Assembly (NCBI RefSeq): GCF_018069755.1
Contig: NZ_JAGQDE010000012.1
Coordinates: 1-64,000 of the forward strand
DNA length: 64,000 bases
Source: Ideonella aquatica
Lineage (GTDB): Bacteria; Pseudomonadota; Gammaproteobacteria; Burkholderiales; Burkholderiaceae_C
Direction: 5' to 3'
The notes beneath the pieces were generated by a model. That model was not told the origin of the DNA and did no database searches. It saw only the letters and a program-made list of their open reading frames with translations. Below are positions 35,601 to 45,950 of the stretch, piece after piece. Both the position numbers and the translations under genes were made by a program. Numbering within the stretch: the first letter of the stretch is position 1; the number at the start of each line of letters is the position of its first letter.

Positions 35601-38290
35601 GGGCGGTGCGGGACGAGGCGATCCGCATCGTCAATGCGCGCGAGCACAACCTGAAGTCGCTGGATGTGGACATTCCGCGCGGCAAGTTCACCGTGGTCAC
35701 CGGGGTGTCGGGCTCGGGCAAGAGCACGCTGGCGTTTGACATCCTGTTCAACGAGGGACAGCGGCGCTACCTGGAGTCGCTCAACGCCTATGCGCGCTCG
35801 ATCGTGCAGCCGGCGGGGCGGCCGGAGGTGGATGCGGTGTGGGGCATTCCGCCCACCGTGGCGATCGAGCAGCGGCTCTCACGCGGCGGGCGCAAGTCCA
35901 CCGTGGCCACCACCACCGAGGTCTGGCACTTCCTGCGCCTGCTGTGGGTCAAGCTGGGCCTGCAGCACTGCGTGCATGACGGCGCGCCGGTGCGGCCGCA
36001 AAGCGCCGAGAGCATTGCCGCACAGCTGCTGCGCGACCATGCCGGCCAGCACGTGGGCCTGCTGGCGCCGCTGGTGGTCCACCGCAAGGGCATCTACAAC
36101 GACCTGGCCAAGTGGGCCAAGGCGCGCGGCCACAGCCACCTGCGGGTGGATGGCGAGTTCCTGCCCACCGACCCCTGGCCCAAGCTCGACCGCTTCAAGG
36201 AGCACACCATCGAGCTGCCGGTGGGCGACCTGGTGGTGTCGGCCGCCACCGAGCCCGAGCTGCGCGCGCTGCTGGCCGAGGCGCTGGAGGCCGGCAAGGG
36301 CGTGATGCACCTGCTGGCGCCGCTGGACGGCCTGGCCGAGCGGCTGGAGGCCGGCCAGCCCACCACCGGCTTGGGCGCGCTGAAGGTGTTCTCCACCAAG
36401 CGCGCCTGCCCGCAGTGCGGCACCAGCTACCCCGAACTCGACCCGCGCCTGTTCAGCTACAACAGCAAGCACGGCTGGTGCAGCACCTGCGTGGGCACCG
36501 GTTTGACGCTGACGCGCGAGCAGCGCCAGGCCTTCGACGATTCGGTGCGCAACGACGACGACAAGGGCCGCGAGCAGCGCTTTCCCAGCGACGAGCCCGA
36601 GGTGGAAGGCCTGGCCGGCGAGCCTTGCCTCGATTGCCACGGCGCGCGCCTGAACCCGGTGGCGCGCGGCGTCACCTTCGCTGAGCGCACGATCCACGAC
36701 GTGGCGGCTGGCTCGGTGCGCGAGGCGCGTGCCTGGATCGACGGGCTCACCCTCACCGGCCGCGATGCCGGCATCGCCCGCGACGTCATCACCGAGATCC
36801 GCAGCCGCCTGGAATTCCTGGAAGAAGTGGGCCTGGGCTACCTGACGCTGGACCGTGCCGCGCCCACGCTCAGCGGGGGCGAGGCCCAGCGCATCCGCCT
36901 GGCCGCGCAGCTGGGCAGCCACCTGCAAGGCGTCTGCTATGTGCTGGACGAGCCGACGATCGGCCTGCACCCGCGCGACAACGGCATCCTGCTGGGGGCG
37001 CTGAAGAAATTGGGCGACGCCGGCAACACCCTGGTGGTGGTCGAGCATGACGAGGACACGATCCGCCGCGCCGACCATGTGATCGACATCGGCCCCGGCG
37101 CCGGCAAGCGCGGCGGCCGCCTGGTGGCGCAGGGCGCGCCGGCCGAGCTGGCCGCGCACCCTGATTCACTCACTGGCCGCTGCCTGGCCGCGCCACTGAA
37201 GCATCCGCTGCAAGCGCGCCGCCCGGTCGATGCTGGCACGCCAGCGATGGCGCTGCGCGGCGCCTCGCTGCACAACCTGCAGCAGGTGGACGTGGACGTG
37301 CCGCTGGGCCGCCTGGTGGCGGTGACCGGCGTCTCGGGCTCGGGCAAGAGCACGCTGGCGCGCGATGTGCTGCTGGCCAATGTGGCGGCGCTGGTGGCGG
37401 CCAAGGGCCGCAAGCCCGACGAGGCGGCGGCCTCCAGCGTGATGCTCAGCGGCTGTGCCAGCCTGTCGGGCTGGGGCAGCGTGGACCGCGTGCTGGAGGT
37501 CGACCAGACGCCGATCGGCAAGACGCCGCGCTCCTGCCCGGCCACCTACATCGGCTTCTGGGACAGCATCCGCAAGCTCTTCACCGAGACCCTGGAGGCC
37601 AAGGCGCGCGGCTACGCCGCCGGCCGCTTCTCGTTCAACACCGGCCAGGGCCGCTGCCCGGCCTGTGAAGGGCAGGGGATGCGCACCATCGAGATGAGCT
37701 TCCTGCCGGACGTGAAGGTGCCCTGCGACGTCTGCCACGGCCAGCGCTTCAACCCCGAGACCCTGGCGGTCACCTGGCGCGGCAAGAGCATCGGCGACGT
37801 GCTGCGCATGGAGGTGGACGAGGCGGTCGAGTTCTTCGCCAGCATGCCCGCCATCGCCCACCCGCTGCAGCTGCTGAAGGACGTGGGCCTGGGCTACCTG
37901 ACACTGGGCCAGCCCAGTCCCACGCTCAGCGGCGGCGAGGCCCAGCGCATCAAATTGGTGACCGAACTCAGCAAGGTGCGGGACGACGTCACCCGCCGCG
38001 GCCAGAAGGCGCCGCACACGCTGTACGTGCTGGACGAGCCCACGGTGGGCCTGCACATGGCCGATGTCGAGAAGCTGATCCACGTGCTGCACCGCCTGGT
38101 GGGTGGCGGCCACAGCGTGGTGGTGATCGAGCACGACCTGGACGTGGTGGCCGAGGCCGACTGGGTGATCGACCTGGGCCCCGAGGGTGGCAGCGCCGGT
38201 GGGCGTGTGGTCTGCGCCGGTGCGCCGGAACGCCTGGTGTCGGCCGGTACCCACACCGGTCTGGCCCTGGCGCCCGTGCTGGCGCGATGA
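32633..38290 (+). CDS. uvrA: Double-length UvrA (two UvrA units in one chain)
   Basis: UvrA recognises damaged DNA in nucleotide excision repair. The usual protein is about 940 residues; this one is 1885 and contains two UvrA units. Four ABC Walker A motifs lie near residues 33 (GPSGSGKSS), 654, 1024 and 1566 (all GVSGSGKST). Each ABC module has an LSGGE signature. Zinc-finger cysteines occur in both halves ([16 protein letters not shown] with [26 protein letters not shown] with [10 protein letters not shown]). The first unit opens with [21 protein letters not shown]; the second opens with [18 protein letters not shown] near residue 1000. Such fused forms occur in Burkholderiales, usually besides a normal uvrA elsewhere. 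It could therefore be a specialised paralogue, and the gene name is tentative. Confidence 0.88.
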   Translation: MSSGLIEIRGARQHNLKNLDLDIRTGELTVVTGPSGSGKSSLVFDTLYAEGQRRYVETFSAYARQFLDRMDRPAVDKVDGVPPAIAIDQTNPVRTSRSTVGTMTELNDHLKLLFARAGQLFDRQTALPVRHDNAETIHADLATRAAAAGDPRLVITFPVELPANTSAEEVEQWLLAGGFSRVQAERVSGDKKLLDVVADRFRFSSAERARVMEAIELGLKRGQGRLSVYALADEGEPTLWKYSTGLHCPESDLRYGDPQPALFSFNSAYGACETCRGFGRVIGVDFGLVIPDHRKTLRNGAIKPMQTPAWQECQDDLVKYAGEAGIPRDTAWSQLTEAQRQWVLEGSPNWSGNWNKQWYGVRRFFEYLESKAYKMHIRVLLSKYRSYTPCTACGGARLKLESLLWRIGAKEDADAVLAPAQRMLPQGAAWSRAQLEALPGLNLHDLMLLPIERLKRFFDGIHLPEGFLDEALKLLLDEIRTRLRYLCDVGLGYLTLDRQSRTLSGGEVQRINLTTALGTSLVNTLFVLDEPSIGLHPRDMNRIVQAMQRLRDAGNTLVVVEHDPAVMLAADRLIDMGPGPGEKGGQIVFDGSPDAARSADTLTGAYLGARKSVGMGFKRFVDEATPRLILEGARQNNLKNVTVEFPLQRLTVVTGVSGSGKSTLVQDILVPALMRHFGQATDAPGAHERLLGADHLADAVFVDQSPIGKTARSNPASYVGAFDEIRKLFAVAPLAQERRYTAGMFSFNAGDGRCPACGGSGFEHVEMQFLSDVYLRCPDCDGRRYRAEILEVLITRGERRLSIADVLDLTVSEAVQCFAKDREVLRTLQPIVDVGLDYVRLGQPVPTLSGGEAQRLKLAGFLAEAAASPRQAVAKKGTLFVFDEPTTGLHFDDIAKLMRALRKLLDAGHSLLVIEHNLDVIRAADWLIDLGPEGGDAGGQLVAAGTPDDLRAHPSSHTGAALRQYDGALGVAEKKLESDTDLGGGAYLGRAVRDEAIRIVNAREHNLKSLDVDIPRGKFTVVTGVSGSGKSTLAFDILFNEGQRRYLESLNAYARSIVQPAGRPEVDAVWGIPPTVAIEQRLSRGGRKSTVATTTEVWHFLRLLWVKLGLQHCVHDGAPVRPQSAESIAAQLLRDHAGQHVGLLAPLVVHRKGIYNDLAKWAKARGHSHLRVDGEFLPTDPWPKLDRFKEHTIELPVGDLVVSAATEPELRALLAEALEAGKGVMHLLAPLDGLAERLEAGQPTTGLGALKVFSTKRACPQCGTSYPELDPRLFSYNSKHGWCSTCVGTGLTLTREQRQAFDDSVRNDDDKGREQRFPSDEPEVEGLAGEPCLDCHGARLNPVARGVTFAERTIHDVAAGSVREARAWIDGLTLTGRDAGIARDVITEIRSRLEFLEEVGLGYLTLDRAAPTLSGGEAQRIRLAAQLGSHLQGVCYVLDEPTIGLHPRDNGILLGALKKLGDAGNTLVVVEHDEDTIRRADHVIDIGPGAGKRGGRLVAQGAPAELAAHPDSLTGRCLAAPLKHPLQARRPVDAGTPAMALRGASLHNLQQVDVDVPLGRLVAVTGVSGSGKSTLARDVLLANVAALVAAKGRKPDEAAASSVMLSGCASLSGWGSVDRVLEVDQTPIGKTPRSCPATYIGFWDSIRKLFTETLEAKARGYAAGRFSFNTGQGRCPACEGQGMRTIEMSFLPDVKVPCDVCHGQRFNPETLAVTWRGKSIGDVLRMEVDEAVEFFASMPAIAHPLQLLKDVGLGYLTLGQPSPTLSGGEAQRIKLVTELSKVRDDVTRRGQKAPHTLYVLDEPTVGLHMADVEKLIHVLHRLVGGGHSVVVIEHDLDVVAEADWVIDLGPEGGSAGGRVVCAGAPERLVSAGTHTGLALAPVLAR

Positions 38291-38341
38291 TGTGGTGAAA
38301 CCCGGCCGCGCAGGCACAATCAGTGCAACGCGTCCGCCACC

Positions 38342-39325
38342 ATGACTGCCCGTCCCGCCAACCCACGCCGCCGTGTCTGTCTGGGGGCGGCACTGGCGGC
38401 GTTGGCGCCCTTGTCGGCTTGCCAACCCGGGCCGCGCGGCCCGCTGCGTCTGGGCTGTCACCCCTGGCCGGGTTATGAGCTGTTCTTTCTTTCGCGTGAA
38501 CAAGGCACCTGGCCCACCGATGAGGTGCATCTGGTCGACATGCCCTCGGCCAGTTCCAGCCTGCGCGGCCTGGGCACCCAGTCGCTGGATGCCGCCGGCC
38601 TGACGCTGGACGAGGTGCTCAGCGCCCGCTCGCGCGGCATGGACCTGCGCGTGGTGGCGGTGCTGGATGTGTCGGTGGGCGCCGATGTGGTGCTGGCCCG
38701 CGCGGGCCTGGGTTCGGTGTCGGCGCTGGCCGGGCGGCGTGTCGGGGTGGAATCCTCGGCCGTCGGCGCGGTGATGCTGGATGCCATGCTGTCGCGCTCC
38801 GGCATGCGCAGCACCGATGTCCAGGTCGTGCCGCTGGCCGCTGACCAGCACGAGGCGGCCTGGCGCGATGGACGCGTGGACGCCCTGGTCACCTACGACC
38901 CGATGGCCGGCCGCTTGCTGGCCGAGGGCGCGCGGCCGCTGTTCAGCAGCGCCGAGGTACCGGGCACCATCGTCGATGTGCTGGCGGTGCGGTCCGAGGT
39001 GATGGCGTCACGGGCGACCCAGATCCGGGCCGCGTTGGCGGCCCACTTCGGCGCCTTGTCGGCCTTGCGCGAGTCGCCACAGCGGCTGATGTCTCCCATG
39101 GCTCGCCGGCTGGGCATGGCACCGGCCGAACTGGAGGCCAGCCTGGCGCGGCTGGAACTGCCCGGCGTGGCCGACAACCAGACCTGGCTGCGGCCCGGCG
39201 GTCGCCTGCAGGACAGCGCCGAGCGCCTGCGCCAGGTGATGCTGCGCGCCGGCCTGCTGGCGGCGCTGCCCGTCATCGAGTCACTGGGCAGTGCCGATTT
39301 CCTGCCTGCCGGGGTGGCCGCATGA
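38342..39325 (+). CDS. NMT1/TauA-like solute-binding lipoprotein
   Basis: The 327-residue protein has a signal with RRR and lipobox LSAC, then an ABC-type receptor fold of the NitT/TauT (NMT1-like) kind ([78 protein letters not shown]). No permease or ATPase is adjacent. Its end overlaps the start of a hybrid kinase (ATGA), so it most likely presents a ligand to that kinase rather than feeding a transporter. Confidence 0.87.
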   Translation: MTARPANPRRRVCLGAALAALAPLSACQPGPRGPLRLGCHPWPGYELFFLSREQGTWPTDEVHLVDMPSASSSLRGLGTQSLDAAGLTLDEVLSARSRGMDLRVVAVLDVSVGADVVLARAGLGSVSALAGRRVGVESSAVGAVMLDAMLSRSGMRSTDVQVVPLAADQHEAAWRDGRVDALVTYDPMAGRLLAEGARPLFSSAEVPGTIVDVLAVRSEVMASRATQIRAALAAHFGALSALRESPQRLMSPMARRLGMAPAELEASLARLELPGVADNQTWLRPGGRLQDSAERLRQVMLRAGLLAALPVIESLGSADFLPAGVAA

Positions 39326-42300
39326 GCAGGGCGTCGACCTCGCTGCGCTGGCGACTGGCGATGCTGCTGGGGGTGGTGATGCTGGTGGCGCTGGCAGCGC
39401 TGCAGTGGATGCACTACCGGCGCGACGCGGCCCAGCTGCAGACGGAGCTGCAACAGCGCGCCCGCCACCAGCTGACGCTGATCGCCGTGGCCGCCGAGCG
39501 CATGGCCGCGCTCGATCCGTCGCTGCTGCGCGAGGTGCTGGCCCACGCCTCGTCCGACACCATGGTGTCGCACGCCGCGGTGATCGGGCCGACCCTGCAG
39601 GTGGTGGCCTCCAGCCGCCCGAGCGACCTTGGCCTGGCCGCTGACCGCCTGCCGGACCTGCAGGCCCAGTGGTGGCAGGGCCTGCACAGCGGCAGCGCCT
39701 CGCGCGTGATCGAGCTGGACCAGCCACGCCGCGTGTTGCTGGTGCACGCCTTCGAGTGGCCGGCCGAGGCCGGCCAGCTGCGCACCGGCCGCCAGGGCCT
39801 GGTGCTGTTGCAGTACACGCTGGCCGAGCCGCTGCGCCAGCTGGGCGAGGACTCCTGGGAGCGCCTGGGCTGGCAGGCGGCGGTCTTTCTGCTGGCGTCG
39901 CTGGTGCTGTGGATCCTGGTCGAGGCCTGGGTGGCGCGGCCGCTGGCGGCCATGGGCCAGGCGGCCAAGGCGATCGGCGAGGGCGACCTGGGCCGCCGCC
40001 TGCCGCCGCAGCGCACGCTCGAGCTCTCACGCATGGCCGAGAGCATCAACCGCATGGCGGCCGACCTGGCGCTGCGTGTGCAGCAGGTGCAGACCAGCGA
40101 GCACCGGCTGCGCACGCTGATCGACGCGGCGCCCGAGGCCGTGCTGAGCGTGGCCGCCGACGGCCGCATCACGCAGTTCAATGCCGCGGCCGAGCGCCTC
40201 TTCGGCTGGTCTGCCGCCGAGATGCTGGGCCAGCCGCTGGACCGCCTGCTCCCGCCCGATGTGCGCCAGGGCCATGCGGCCCTGGTGGCACTGGGCACGC
40301 AGGACGGCGCGGGCGTGCGCACCATGGGTGCCGACCGCCGCGTGCGCGGCCTGTGCCGCGACGGCCGCTACATCGATCTGAACGTCTCGCTCTCGCGCGT
40401 CCAGGTGGACGGCATGTGGCACTCCACCGCGGTGATCCGTGACATCACCGAACGCCTGGCCGCCGAGGCCGAGCTCTCGCGCTACCGCCACCAGCTGGAA
40501 GACCTGGTGCAGGAGCGCACCCAGGCGCTGGAGCGCTCACGCGACGAGGCCGAGGCCGCCACCCGCTCGAAGAGCGAATTCCTGGCCAACATGAGCCATG
40601 AGATCCGCACGCCGATGAACGCCATCATCGGTCTGGCCTACCTGGCGCGGCGTGACGCCCAACCGCAGCAGGCCGCCCACCTCGACCGCATCGGCACCGC
40701 GGCGCGGCATCTGCTGGCCATCCTCAATGACATCCTCGACTTCTCCAAGATCGAGGCCGGCAAGCTCACGCTCGCCTCGCGCGATTTCGATGTCGATGAC
40801 ATGGTGGACCAGGCCAGCCAGCTGGTCTGCGAACGCGCCATGGCCAAGGGTGTGGAAGTGGTGCAGCGCCTCGATCCCACGCTGCCCAGCCACCTGCGCG
40901 GCGACGACCTGCGCCTGGGCCAGGTGCTGGTCAACCTGATCGGCAATGCGATCAAGTTCACCGAGCGCGGCCATGTGCGCGTGAACCTCTCGCGCCTGCA
41001 GTCGGCCGACGGCCGACCGCTGGTGCGCTTCGAGGTGCGCGACACCGGCATCGGCATGGACGACGCGCAGCAGCAGCGCGTCTTCCAACCCTTCGAGCAG
41101 GCCGACGGCTCCACCACTCGGCGCTTCGGCGGCACCGGGCTGGGCCTGTCGATCAGCCGCCGGCTGGTCGAGATGATGGGGGGTACGCTGCGCGTGGAAA
41201 GCCGCCCGGGCCAGGGCAGCCGCTTCTGGTTCGACCTGCCGCTGGAGCCGGCGCTGTCGCCGCAGCCCGGCCGCCGCGCGGTGGCCCGCTTCATGGGCAC
41301 CCGGGCGCTGGTGGTGGACGACCTGGAAGATGCCCGCCTGGCCCTGGTCGAGATGCTCGAGATGCTGGGCCTGCGCGCCGATGCGGTGGCCGGCGGCGAG
41401 CAGGCCCTGAAGCGCCTGGCCTCGGCCGAGACCGAGGGCGACCCCTACGAGCTCTGCGTGCTGGACTGGCGCATGCCGGTGATGGACGGCGTCGAGACGG
41501 CGCGCCAGATCCGCGCGCTGCCGCTGCGCCAGCAGCCGGCCTTCCTGATGATCTCGGCCATGGGGGGGCAGGTGCCGCGCGATACCCTGGGCGCGGTGGG
41601 CTTCGCCGCGGTGCTGGTCAAGCCGGTCTCGCCGTCGCAGCTGCACGATGCGCTGACGCGCGCGCTGCGCCGAGACCAGCGCGAGGCCGTGGCGCCGCAG
41701 GATCCGCCCTGGCAGGCCAGTGCCCATGCGCGCGTGCTGCTGGTCGAGGACAACCCGCTCAACCGCGAGGTCAGCGCGCAGCTGCTCGAAACCCTGGGCC
41801 TGAACCCCGACCTGGCCCACGATGGCCAGATGGCGATCGAGCTGGCCAGCCAGGCCGCCTACGACCTGATCCTGATGGACGTGCAGATGCCCCAGGTCGA
41901 CGGCCTGGAGGCCACGCGCCGCATCCGCCAGTTGCCGGGCCATGCGCGCACGCCGATCGTGGCGATGACCGCCAATGCCTTCCCCGAGGACCGCGAGCGC
42001 TGCCGTGTCGCCGGCATGGACGACTTCATCGCCAAGCCGGTCGAGCCCGAGGCCCTGGGTGCGCTGCTGCGCCGCTGGCTGCCCGCGCCGCCGCCGCCTG
42101 CCGCGGCACCCAGCGCCTGGCGCGGGCCCACCATTGAGGGTCTGGATCTGGACCTGGCCTTGCGCCGACTGGCTGGCCAGGGCGCGCTGCTGTCGCGCCT
42201 GCTTGAGGTCTATGCCGACCACCACGCCGACGACGGCACCCGCCTGCTGGCCGCCTGGCGCGAGGGCCGGCTGGACCTGCTGGGCCAGGACCTGCACAGC

Positions 42301-42471
42301 CTGCGCGGCGCGCTGGGCAACCTGGGCGCTGAAACGCTGATGGAGCAGATCGGTCGCCTCGAATCCGAGCTGGCGCGCGGCGTGCCGCCGCCCGAGCCCG
42401 AGATGCGCGCGCTGGCCACTGCGCTGGACGCGCTGGTGGGCCATATCCGCGCCGCGCTGGCGCAGCGCTGA
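39322..42471 (+). CDS. Hybrid sensor kinase with PAS, two receivers and HPt
   Basis: The 1049-residue protein is a complete phosphorelay chain. Domains in order are: membrane segment 1 (residues 10-30), a periplasmic sensor domain, membrane segment 2 (about 190-212), and HAMP ([22 protein letters not shown]). PAS follows ([17 protein letters not shown]), then HisKA with [11 protein letters not shown] (near 426-436) and the ATPase domain ([19 protein letters not shown]). Receiver 1 has Asp in [13 protein letters not shown] and receiver 2 has Asp in [15 protein letters not shown]-terminal HPt has His in [14 protein letters not shown]. It is co-translated with the solute-binding lipoprotein. No DNA-binding response regulator is adjacent. 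Confidence 0.93.
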   Translation: MSRASTSLRWRLAMLLGVVMLVALAALQWMHYRRDAAQLQTELQQRARHQLTLIAVAAERMAALDPSLLREVLAHASSDTMVSHAAVIGPTLQVVASSRPSDLGLAADRLPDLQAQWWQGLHSGSASRVIELDQPRRVLLVHAFEWPAEAGQLRTGRQGLVLLQYTLAEPLRQLGEDSWERLGWQAAVFLLASLVLWILVEAWVARPLAAMGQAAKAIGEGDLGRRLPPQRTLELSRMAESINRMAADLALRVQQVQTSEHRLRTLIDAAPEAVLSVAADGRITQFNAAAERLFGWSAAEMLGQPLDRLLPPDVRQGHAALVALGTQDGAGVRTMGADRRVRGLCRDGRYIDLNVSLSRVQVDGMWHSTAVIRDITERLAAEAELSRYRHQLEDLVQERTQALERSRDEAEAATRSKSEFLANMSHEIRTPMNAIIGLAYLARRDAQPQQAAHLDRIGTAARHLLAILNDILDFSKIEAGKLTLASRDFDVDDMVDQASQLVCERAMAKGVEVVQRLDPTLPSHLRGDDLRLGQVLVNLIGNAIKFTERGHVRVNLSRLQSADGRPLVRFEVRDTGIGMDDAQQQRVFQPFEQADGSTTRRFGGTGLGLSISRRLVEMMGGTLRVESRPGQGSRFWFDLPLEPALSPQPGRRAVARFMGTRALVVDDLEDARLALVEMLEMLGLRADAVAGGEQALKRLASAETEGDPYELCVLDWRMPVMDGVETARQIRALPLRQQPAFLMISAMGGQVPRDTLGAVGFAAVLVKPVSPSQLHDALTRALRRDQREAVAPQDPPWQASAHARVLLVEDNPLNREVSAQLLETLGLNPDLAHDGQMAIELASQAAYDLILMDVQMPQVDGLEATRRIRQLPGHARTPIVAMTANAFPEDRERCRVAGMDDFIAKPVEPEALGALLRRWLPAPPPPAAAPSAWRGPTIEGLDLDLALRRLAGQGALLSRLLEVYADHHADDGTRLLAAWREGRLDLLGQDLHSLRGALGNLGAETLMEQIGRLESELARGVPPPEPEMRALATALDALVGHIRAALAQR

Positions 42472-42479
42472 GCAGCACG

Positions 42480-42500
42480 CCGGGCCAGGCGCGAGCCCGG
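42480..42500. terminator. Hairpin between convergent genes
   Basis: CCGGGC, 9-nt loop, GCCCGG lies between the kinase stop (42471) and the convergent small gene (42502). The stem is extendable by one wobble pair and followed by TT. It may act as a terminator in both directions. Confidence 0.35.
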
Positions 42501-42501
42501 T

Positions 42502-42738
42502 TCAGGCCCGGCCGGAGCGGCGGCTGCGCGGCTGCAGCCTGTCCAGCTCGGCCAGCTGCTGGCGCAGCAGCAGCAGCAGCGTGCGGGCGTGCTCGACCGG
42601 CAGGCTCAGCACCGTGGACGGCGATTCGTCGTCGCGCAGTTGGCGGGTCTGCACCAGCGCGTCCACGCTGACCTCAATCAAGCCGTGGGCGTGGCGCATG
42701 GCTTTGAGGCGCTGGATTTCGATGTCATAGGGTTTCAC
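42502..42738 (-). CDS. Small conserved-looking protein downstream of nirJ
   Basis: I do not recognise this 78-residue protein. It starts MKPYDIEIQRLKAM and has a Leu/Gln/Arg-rich C-terminal half (VEHARTLLLLLRQQLAELDRLQPRSRR), predicted mainly helical. It lies 42 bp beyond the nirJ stop on the same strand and may be the last gene of the nir operon. No signal peptide or metal-binding motif is visible. Confidence 0.6.
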   Translation of the reverse strand: MKPYDIEIQRLKAMRHAHGLIEVSVDALVQTRQLRDDESPSTVLSLPVEHARTLLLLLRQQLAELDRLQPRSRRSGRA

Positions 42739-42780
42739 AGGGACAGACTCCGGGCGGCGAGGCCCGCATTGTCGGCTGCT

Positions 42781-44025
42781 TCAGCCGGCCACGACCGGGA
42801 CCTTGACAGCGCGCTGAGAACGAAAGGCGCTCAGGGGCACGCGCGGCCGGCCCTGGGCGAGACCGATCTCGGCGTCGTCCAGGTAGCAGCCCGGGTCCTC
42901 GGCCCAGGGGTCGCCGGTCAGTTGCTGGGCGCGCACGCGGGTGTTGCCGCCGCAGATCGCCAGGTGCTGGCAGTCGGCGCAGCGGCCGCCCACCGGGCGG
43001 GGCTGCTGCTTCAGGCCGGCCATCAACGGGTCGGTGGTGTCGGGCCAGAGGGCGCTGAAGGGGCGCTGGCGCACATTGCCCAGCGGGTGGTGCCACCACA
43101 TGGTGTCGGGGTGGACCTCGCCCAGGTTGTCGATGTTGGCCACGTGCAGGCCCGAGGCATTGCCGCCCCAGGCTTGCAGGCGCTGGCGCAGCGCGTCGCC
43201 GAAGCGCGCCGCCAGGTCAGGCCGGCGGCGCTGCAGCCACAGCAGCAGCCAGGGGCCGTCGGCGTCGTTGTTGCCGGTGACGTACTCCTCGTCCAGACCG
43301 CGCTGGGCGGCGTCCCAGGCGCGGTCGAACAAGGTGTCGAGTGCGGCGCGGGTGGCGGCGAACTGGGCGTCCTTGGCGCGGTGGAGGTTGCCCCGGCCGG
43401 CGTAGTTCAGGTGCGAGAAGTAGAACTTGGGCGCCCCTTCGGCGCGCATCAGGTCCAGCAGCGGCTCGAAGTCGTGTGCGTTGGGGGCGGTCAGCGTGTA
43501 GCGCAGACCCACCTTCACGCCGCGGGCGAGCAGGTGCCGCACGGCGGCCAGGCTGCGCTCGAAGGCGCCGTCCAGGCGGCGGAAGCGGTCATGCGTGGCG
43601 CGCAGGCCGTCCAGGCTGATGCCCACGTAGTGAAAGCCGGTGGCAGCGATGCGCTCGGCCAGCGGTTCGTCGATCAGCGTGCCGTTGGTCGACAGGCCGG
43701 TGTAAAAGCCCATGCCGATGGCGCGCTCGGCGATGGGGAACAGATCGGGCCGCAGCAGCGGCTCGCCGCCGCTGAGGATCAGCACCGGCACGCCGAAGGC
43801 CTTCAGGTCGTCCATCACGGTGAAGACCTCGCCGGTGTCCAGCTCACCCGCGTAGTCGTGGTCGGCCGACAGGGCGTAGCAGTGCTGGCAGGTCAGGTTG
43901 CAGCGGCGGATCAGGTTCCAGATGACCACCGGTCCGGGTGGCTCACCGCGGCGTCGGGTGCTTGGATACTGGCCACGGCGCTCAGCCTCGGCCAGCTCAC
44001 GCAGGTAGTGGGAGACACGGAACAT
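42781..44025 (-). CDS. nirJ: Heme d1 biosynthesis radical SAM protein NirJ
   Basis: NirJ removes two propionate side chains from didecarboxysiroheme on the way to heme d1, the cofactor of cytochrome cd1 nitrite reductase. The 414-residue protein has the radical SAM motif CNLTCQHC (Cys42, 46, 49), LSGGEPLLRPD, and a C-terminal SPASM-like cysteine set (GGRCADCQHLAICGGNTRVRA, DPGCYL) for a second iron-sulphur cluster. It lies 3 bp after nirH. Confidence 0.95.
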   Translation of the reverse strand: MFRVSHYLRELAEAERRGQYPSTRRRGEPPGPVVIWNLIRRCNLTCQHCYALSADHDYAGELDTGEVFTVMDDLKAFGVPVLILSGGEPLLRPDLFPIAERAIGMGFYTGLSTNGTLIDEPLAERIAATGFHYVGISLDGLRATHDRFRRLDGAFERSLAAVRHLLARGVKVGLRYTLTAPNAHDFEPLLDLMRAEGAPKFYFSHLNYAGRGNLHRAKDAQFAATRAALDTLFDRAWDAAQRGLDEEYVTGNNDADGPWLLLWLQRRRPDLAARFGDALRQRLQAWGGNASGLHVANIDNLGEVHPDTMWWHHPLGNVRQRPFSALWPDTTDPLMAGLKQQPRPVGGRCADCQHLAICGGNTRVRAQQLTGDPWAEDPGCYLDDAEIGLAQGRPRVPLSAFRSQRAVKVPVVAG

Positions 44026-44028
44026 GGC

Positions 44029-44508
44029 TCAGTCCTTCAATCGCAGCCCGGTCTTCTTCAGGATGGCCGAGCTGTAGAGGATGTCGTGGGCGCGGCACGC
44101 GGGACCGAGCAGCGTTGCGATGCGGTCGGCCTGCTGCTGGACTTCGGCGCGGTGGCGGCCGTGCAGCATGGCGAACAGGTTGTAGGGCCAGGCGCTGCCG
44201 TGGCGCGGGCGGCGGTAGCAGTGGCTGACGCCCTCCAGCGTGGCCACCTGCTCGCCCAGCGCATCGACCTGCGCGTCGTCCACATCCCACACGCTCATGC
44301 CGTTGGCGGTGAAGCCCAGGCGGTAGTGGTTGGGGACGGCGCCGATGCGGCGCACCAGGCCCTCGGCCTGCATGGCGGCCAGGCGCTGGCGCACGGTCTC
44401 GCCGGGCACGCCCAGCATCGCGCCCAGGGCCTCGTAGGGGCGGCTGACCAAGGGCAGCCCGCCCTGGGTGGCGGCGATCAGCTCGCGGTCGAACTCAGTG
44501 AGGGGCAT
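44029..44508 (-). CDS. nirH: Siroheme decarboxylase subunit NirH
   Basis: NirH is an AsnC/Lrp-like subunit of siroheme decarboxylase, which makes 12,18-didecarboxysiroheme. The 159-residue protein has the family pattern TQGGLPLVSRPYEALGAMLG, IGAVPNHYRLGFTANGMSVWDV and CYRRPRHGSAWPYNLFAMLHG. The start overlaps the end of nirG by 14 bp. Its helix-turn-helix is retained, but the family role here is enzymatic. The letter assignment between NirH and NirL types follows gene order and the GWPYNL-type motif. Confidence 0.9.
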   Translation of the reverse strand: MPLTEFDRELIAATQGGLPLVSRPYEALGAMLGVPGETVRQRLAAMQAEGLVRRIGAVPNHYRLGFTANGMSVWDVDDAQVDALGEQVATLEGVSHCYRRPRHGSAWPYNLFAMLHGRHRAEVQQQADRIATLLGPACRAHDILYSSAILKKTGLRLKD

Positions 44509-44971
44509 CGTGCAGCTCCGGCGCCAGCAGCGGCAGGCGCAACTCCACCCGGTACTCGCGCTCCTTGGGGAAGGCCATGACCGGCAGGCCGGCGGCGGCC
44601 TCGATGCGGGCGATCACCGCGGGCACCGCGTCCTCGGTCTCGGTGGCGATGACGAACCACATGTTCAGCGCATGGTCGCGGCGGTAGTTGTGCGCCACCT
44701 CGGGCAGCGCATTGACCCGGGCCGCCACCGCGTCGAAGCGTTCCTCGGGCACCGCCATCGCGGCCAGCACGAAGCGGCCGCCGGCGCGCTCGATCTGGAA
44801 CAGCGGTCCGAAGCGGGTGAGCTCGCCGTGCGACAGCAGGTGGCGCAGGCGCTCGATCACGGTGTCTTCGGTCCAGCCCAGCTGGCGCGCCACCTCCAGG
44901 AAGGGGCGGTCACTGAGCGGAAAGCCGCCGTGCAGGTGGCTGATCAGGCGCAGCTCATCCGGCGTGGGCAT
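44495..44971 (-). CDS. nirG: Siroheme decarboxylase subunit NirG
   Basis: The 158-residue AsnC/Lrp-like protein belongs to the NirD/NirG half of siroheme decarboxylase: HGGFPLSDRPFLEVARQLG, LTRFGPLFQIERAGGRFVLAAMAVPEERFD, and HNYRRDHALNMWFVIATE containing the conserved His-Asn-Tyr. It overlaps nirDL upstream by 17 bp and nirH downstream by 14 bp. Position between nirDL and nirH matches nirG of Pseudomonas gene order. Confidence 0.9.
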   Translation of the reverse strand: MPTPDELRLISHLHGGFPLSDRPFLEVARQLGWTEDTVIERLRHLLSHGELTRFGPLFQIERAGGRFVLAAMAVPEERFDAVAARVNALPEVAHNYRRDHALNMWFVIATETEDAVPAVIARIEAAAGLPVMAFPKEREYRVELRLPLLAPELHDAPH

Positions 44972-45950
44972 GGTCGGTCTCCATCACGGGCAGGTCACGG
45001 AAGCGGCGGGCACCGGTCTGCTTGTAGCGCCGCCACGAGAACAGCACCTGCTGCGACAGGCCATCCAGGCCCGCGGCAGCGGTGGCGCTGGCGAGCACGG
45101 CGCGCACGCTGTCGCGATCGCGGCCATGCACCATGCCGTAGAGGTTGTAGGGCCAGCCGCCGGCGCGCTCGCGGCGGTAGCACAGCGTGATGCCGGGCTG
45201 CGCGGCCAGGCGCGGGCCCAGGACATCGACCTGGGTGTCGGGCACATCGAACACGGCCATCGCGTTGTGGGTGAATCCGAACTCGTGGTGCCGCACGATC
45301 AGCCCGAAGCGGCGCAGCGTGCCCTGGTCCAGCCAGCGCGCCAGCACCTGCAGCACGCGCTCGGTGCGCCAGCCCAGCGCCTGGGCCCAGGCGTTGAAGG
45401 GACGCTCGATCAGCGGCAGGCCGTCCTCGACCAGCGCGGCCAGGGCGCGATCATGATCGGCCACGGCGGGCGCGCGCAGGCGCCGCTCGCCTGGGGCGGT
45501 GCCGGCGGTGGAGCGGCGCAGGTCAAAGCCCAGGTCGATCCGGTAGGGGCGGCGCAGCGGCAGGCGCAGCGCGGGCAGGCTGGTGGCCGCCTCCAGGGCC
45601 TGCATGCTGCGCTCCACGGCCGCGGCGTCCACCCCGGTCATCACGAACCACAGGTTGTGGGCGTGCTCGCGGGCGTAGTTGTGGTTGACACCGGGGTGCG
45701 CCGACACGATGGCGGCCACTGCGTCCAGCCGTGCCTCGGGCACGGCCATCGCGGCCAGCAGCGCGGCGCCACCGGCGCTGGCGGCAAAGACGCCACCGAC
45801 CCGGCTGAGCTGGCCTGCCTGCTGCGCACTGCGCAACTCGGCCAGCAGTGCCGGCACGCTGCAGCCATGCACCGTGGCCAGCGTGTCGAACGGGCGCTCG
45901 GTCAGCGGCAGGCCGCGCTGCCAGGCGTTGAGCAGGGAGAGTCGGTCCAT
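44955..45950 (-). CDS. nirDL: Fused siroheme decarboxylase NirDL
   Basis: In Pseudomonas nirD and nirL are separate; here they form one 331-residue chain. The first half (residues 1-150) is NirD-like, with LPLTERPFDTLATVHG, AMAVPEARLDAVAAIV and HNYAREHAHNLWFVMTG. The second half (about 165-330) is NirL-like, with LPLIERPFNAWAQALGW, RRFGLIVRHHEFGFTHNAMAVFDV and CYRRERAGGWPYNLYGMVHG. A short linker joins them. The fused form is known in other betaproteobacteria. It begins directly after the nirF stop. Confidence 0.92.
   Translation of the reverse strand: MDRLSLLNAWQRGLPLTERPFDTLATVHGCSVPALLAELRSAQQAGQLSRVGGVFAASAGGAALLAAMAVPEARLDAVAAIVSAHPGVNHNYAREHAHNLWFVMTGVDAAAVERSMQALEAATSLPALRLPLRRPYRIDLGFDLRRSTAGTAPGERRLRAPAVADHDRALAALVEDGLPLIERPFNAWAQALGWRTERVLQVLARWLDQGTLRRFGLIVRHHEFGFTHNAMAVFDVPDTQVDVLGPRLAAQPGITLCYRRERAGGWPYNLYGMVHGRDRDSVRAVLASATAAAGLDGLSQQVLFSWRRYKQTGARRFRDLPVMETDHAHAG

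Noticed and set aside
33089-35647. 852-codon open frame on the minus strand inside uvrA
   Set aside because: It is fully antisense to the strongly supported UvrA frame and has the Gln/Arg/His/Ala-rich composition of shadow frames in GC-rich DNA, with no domain.
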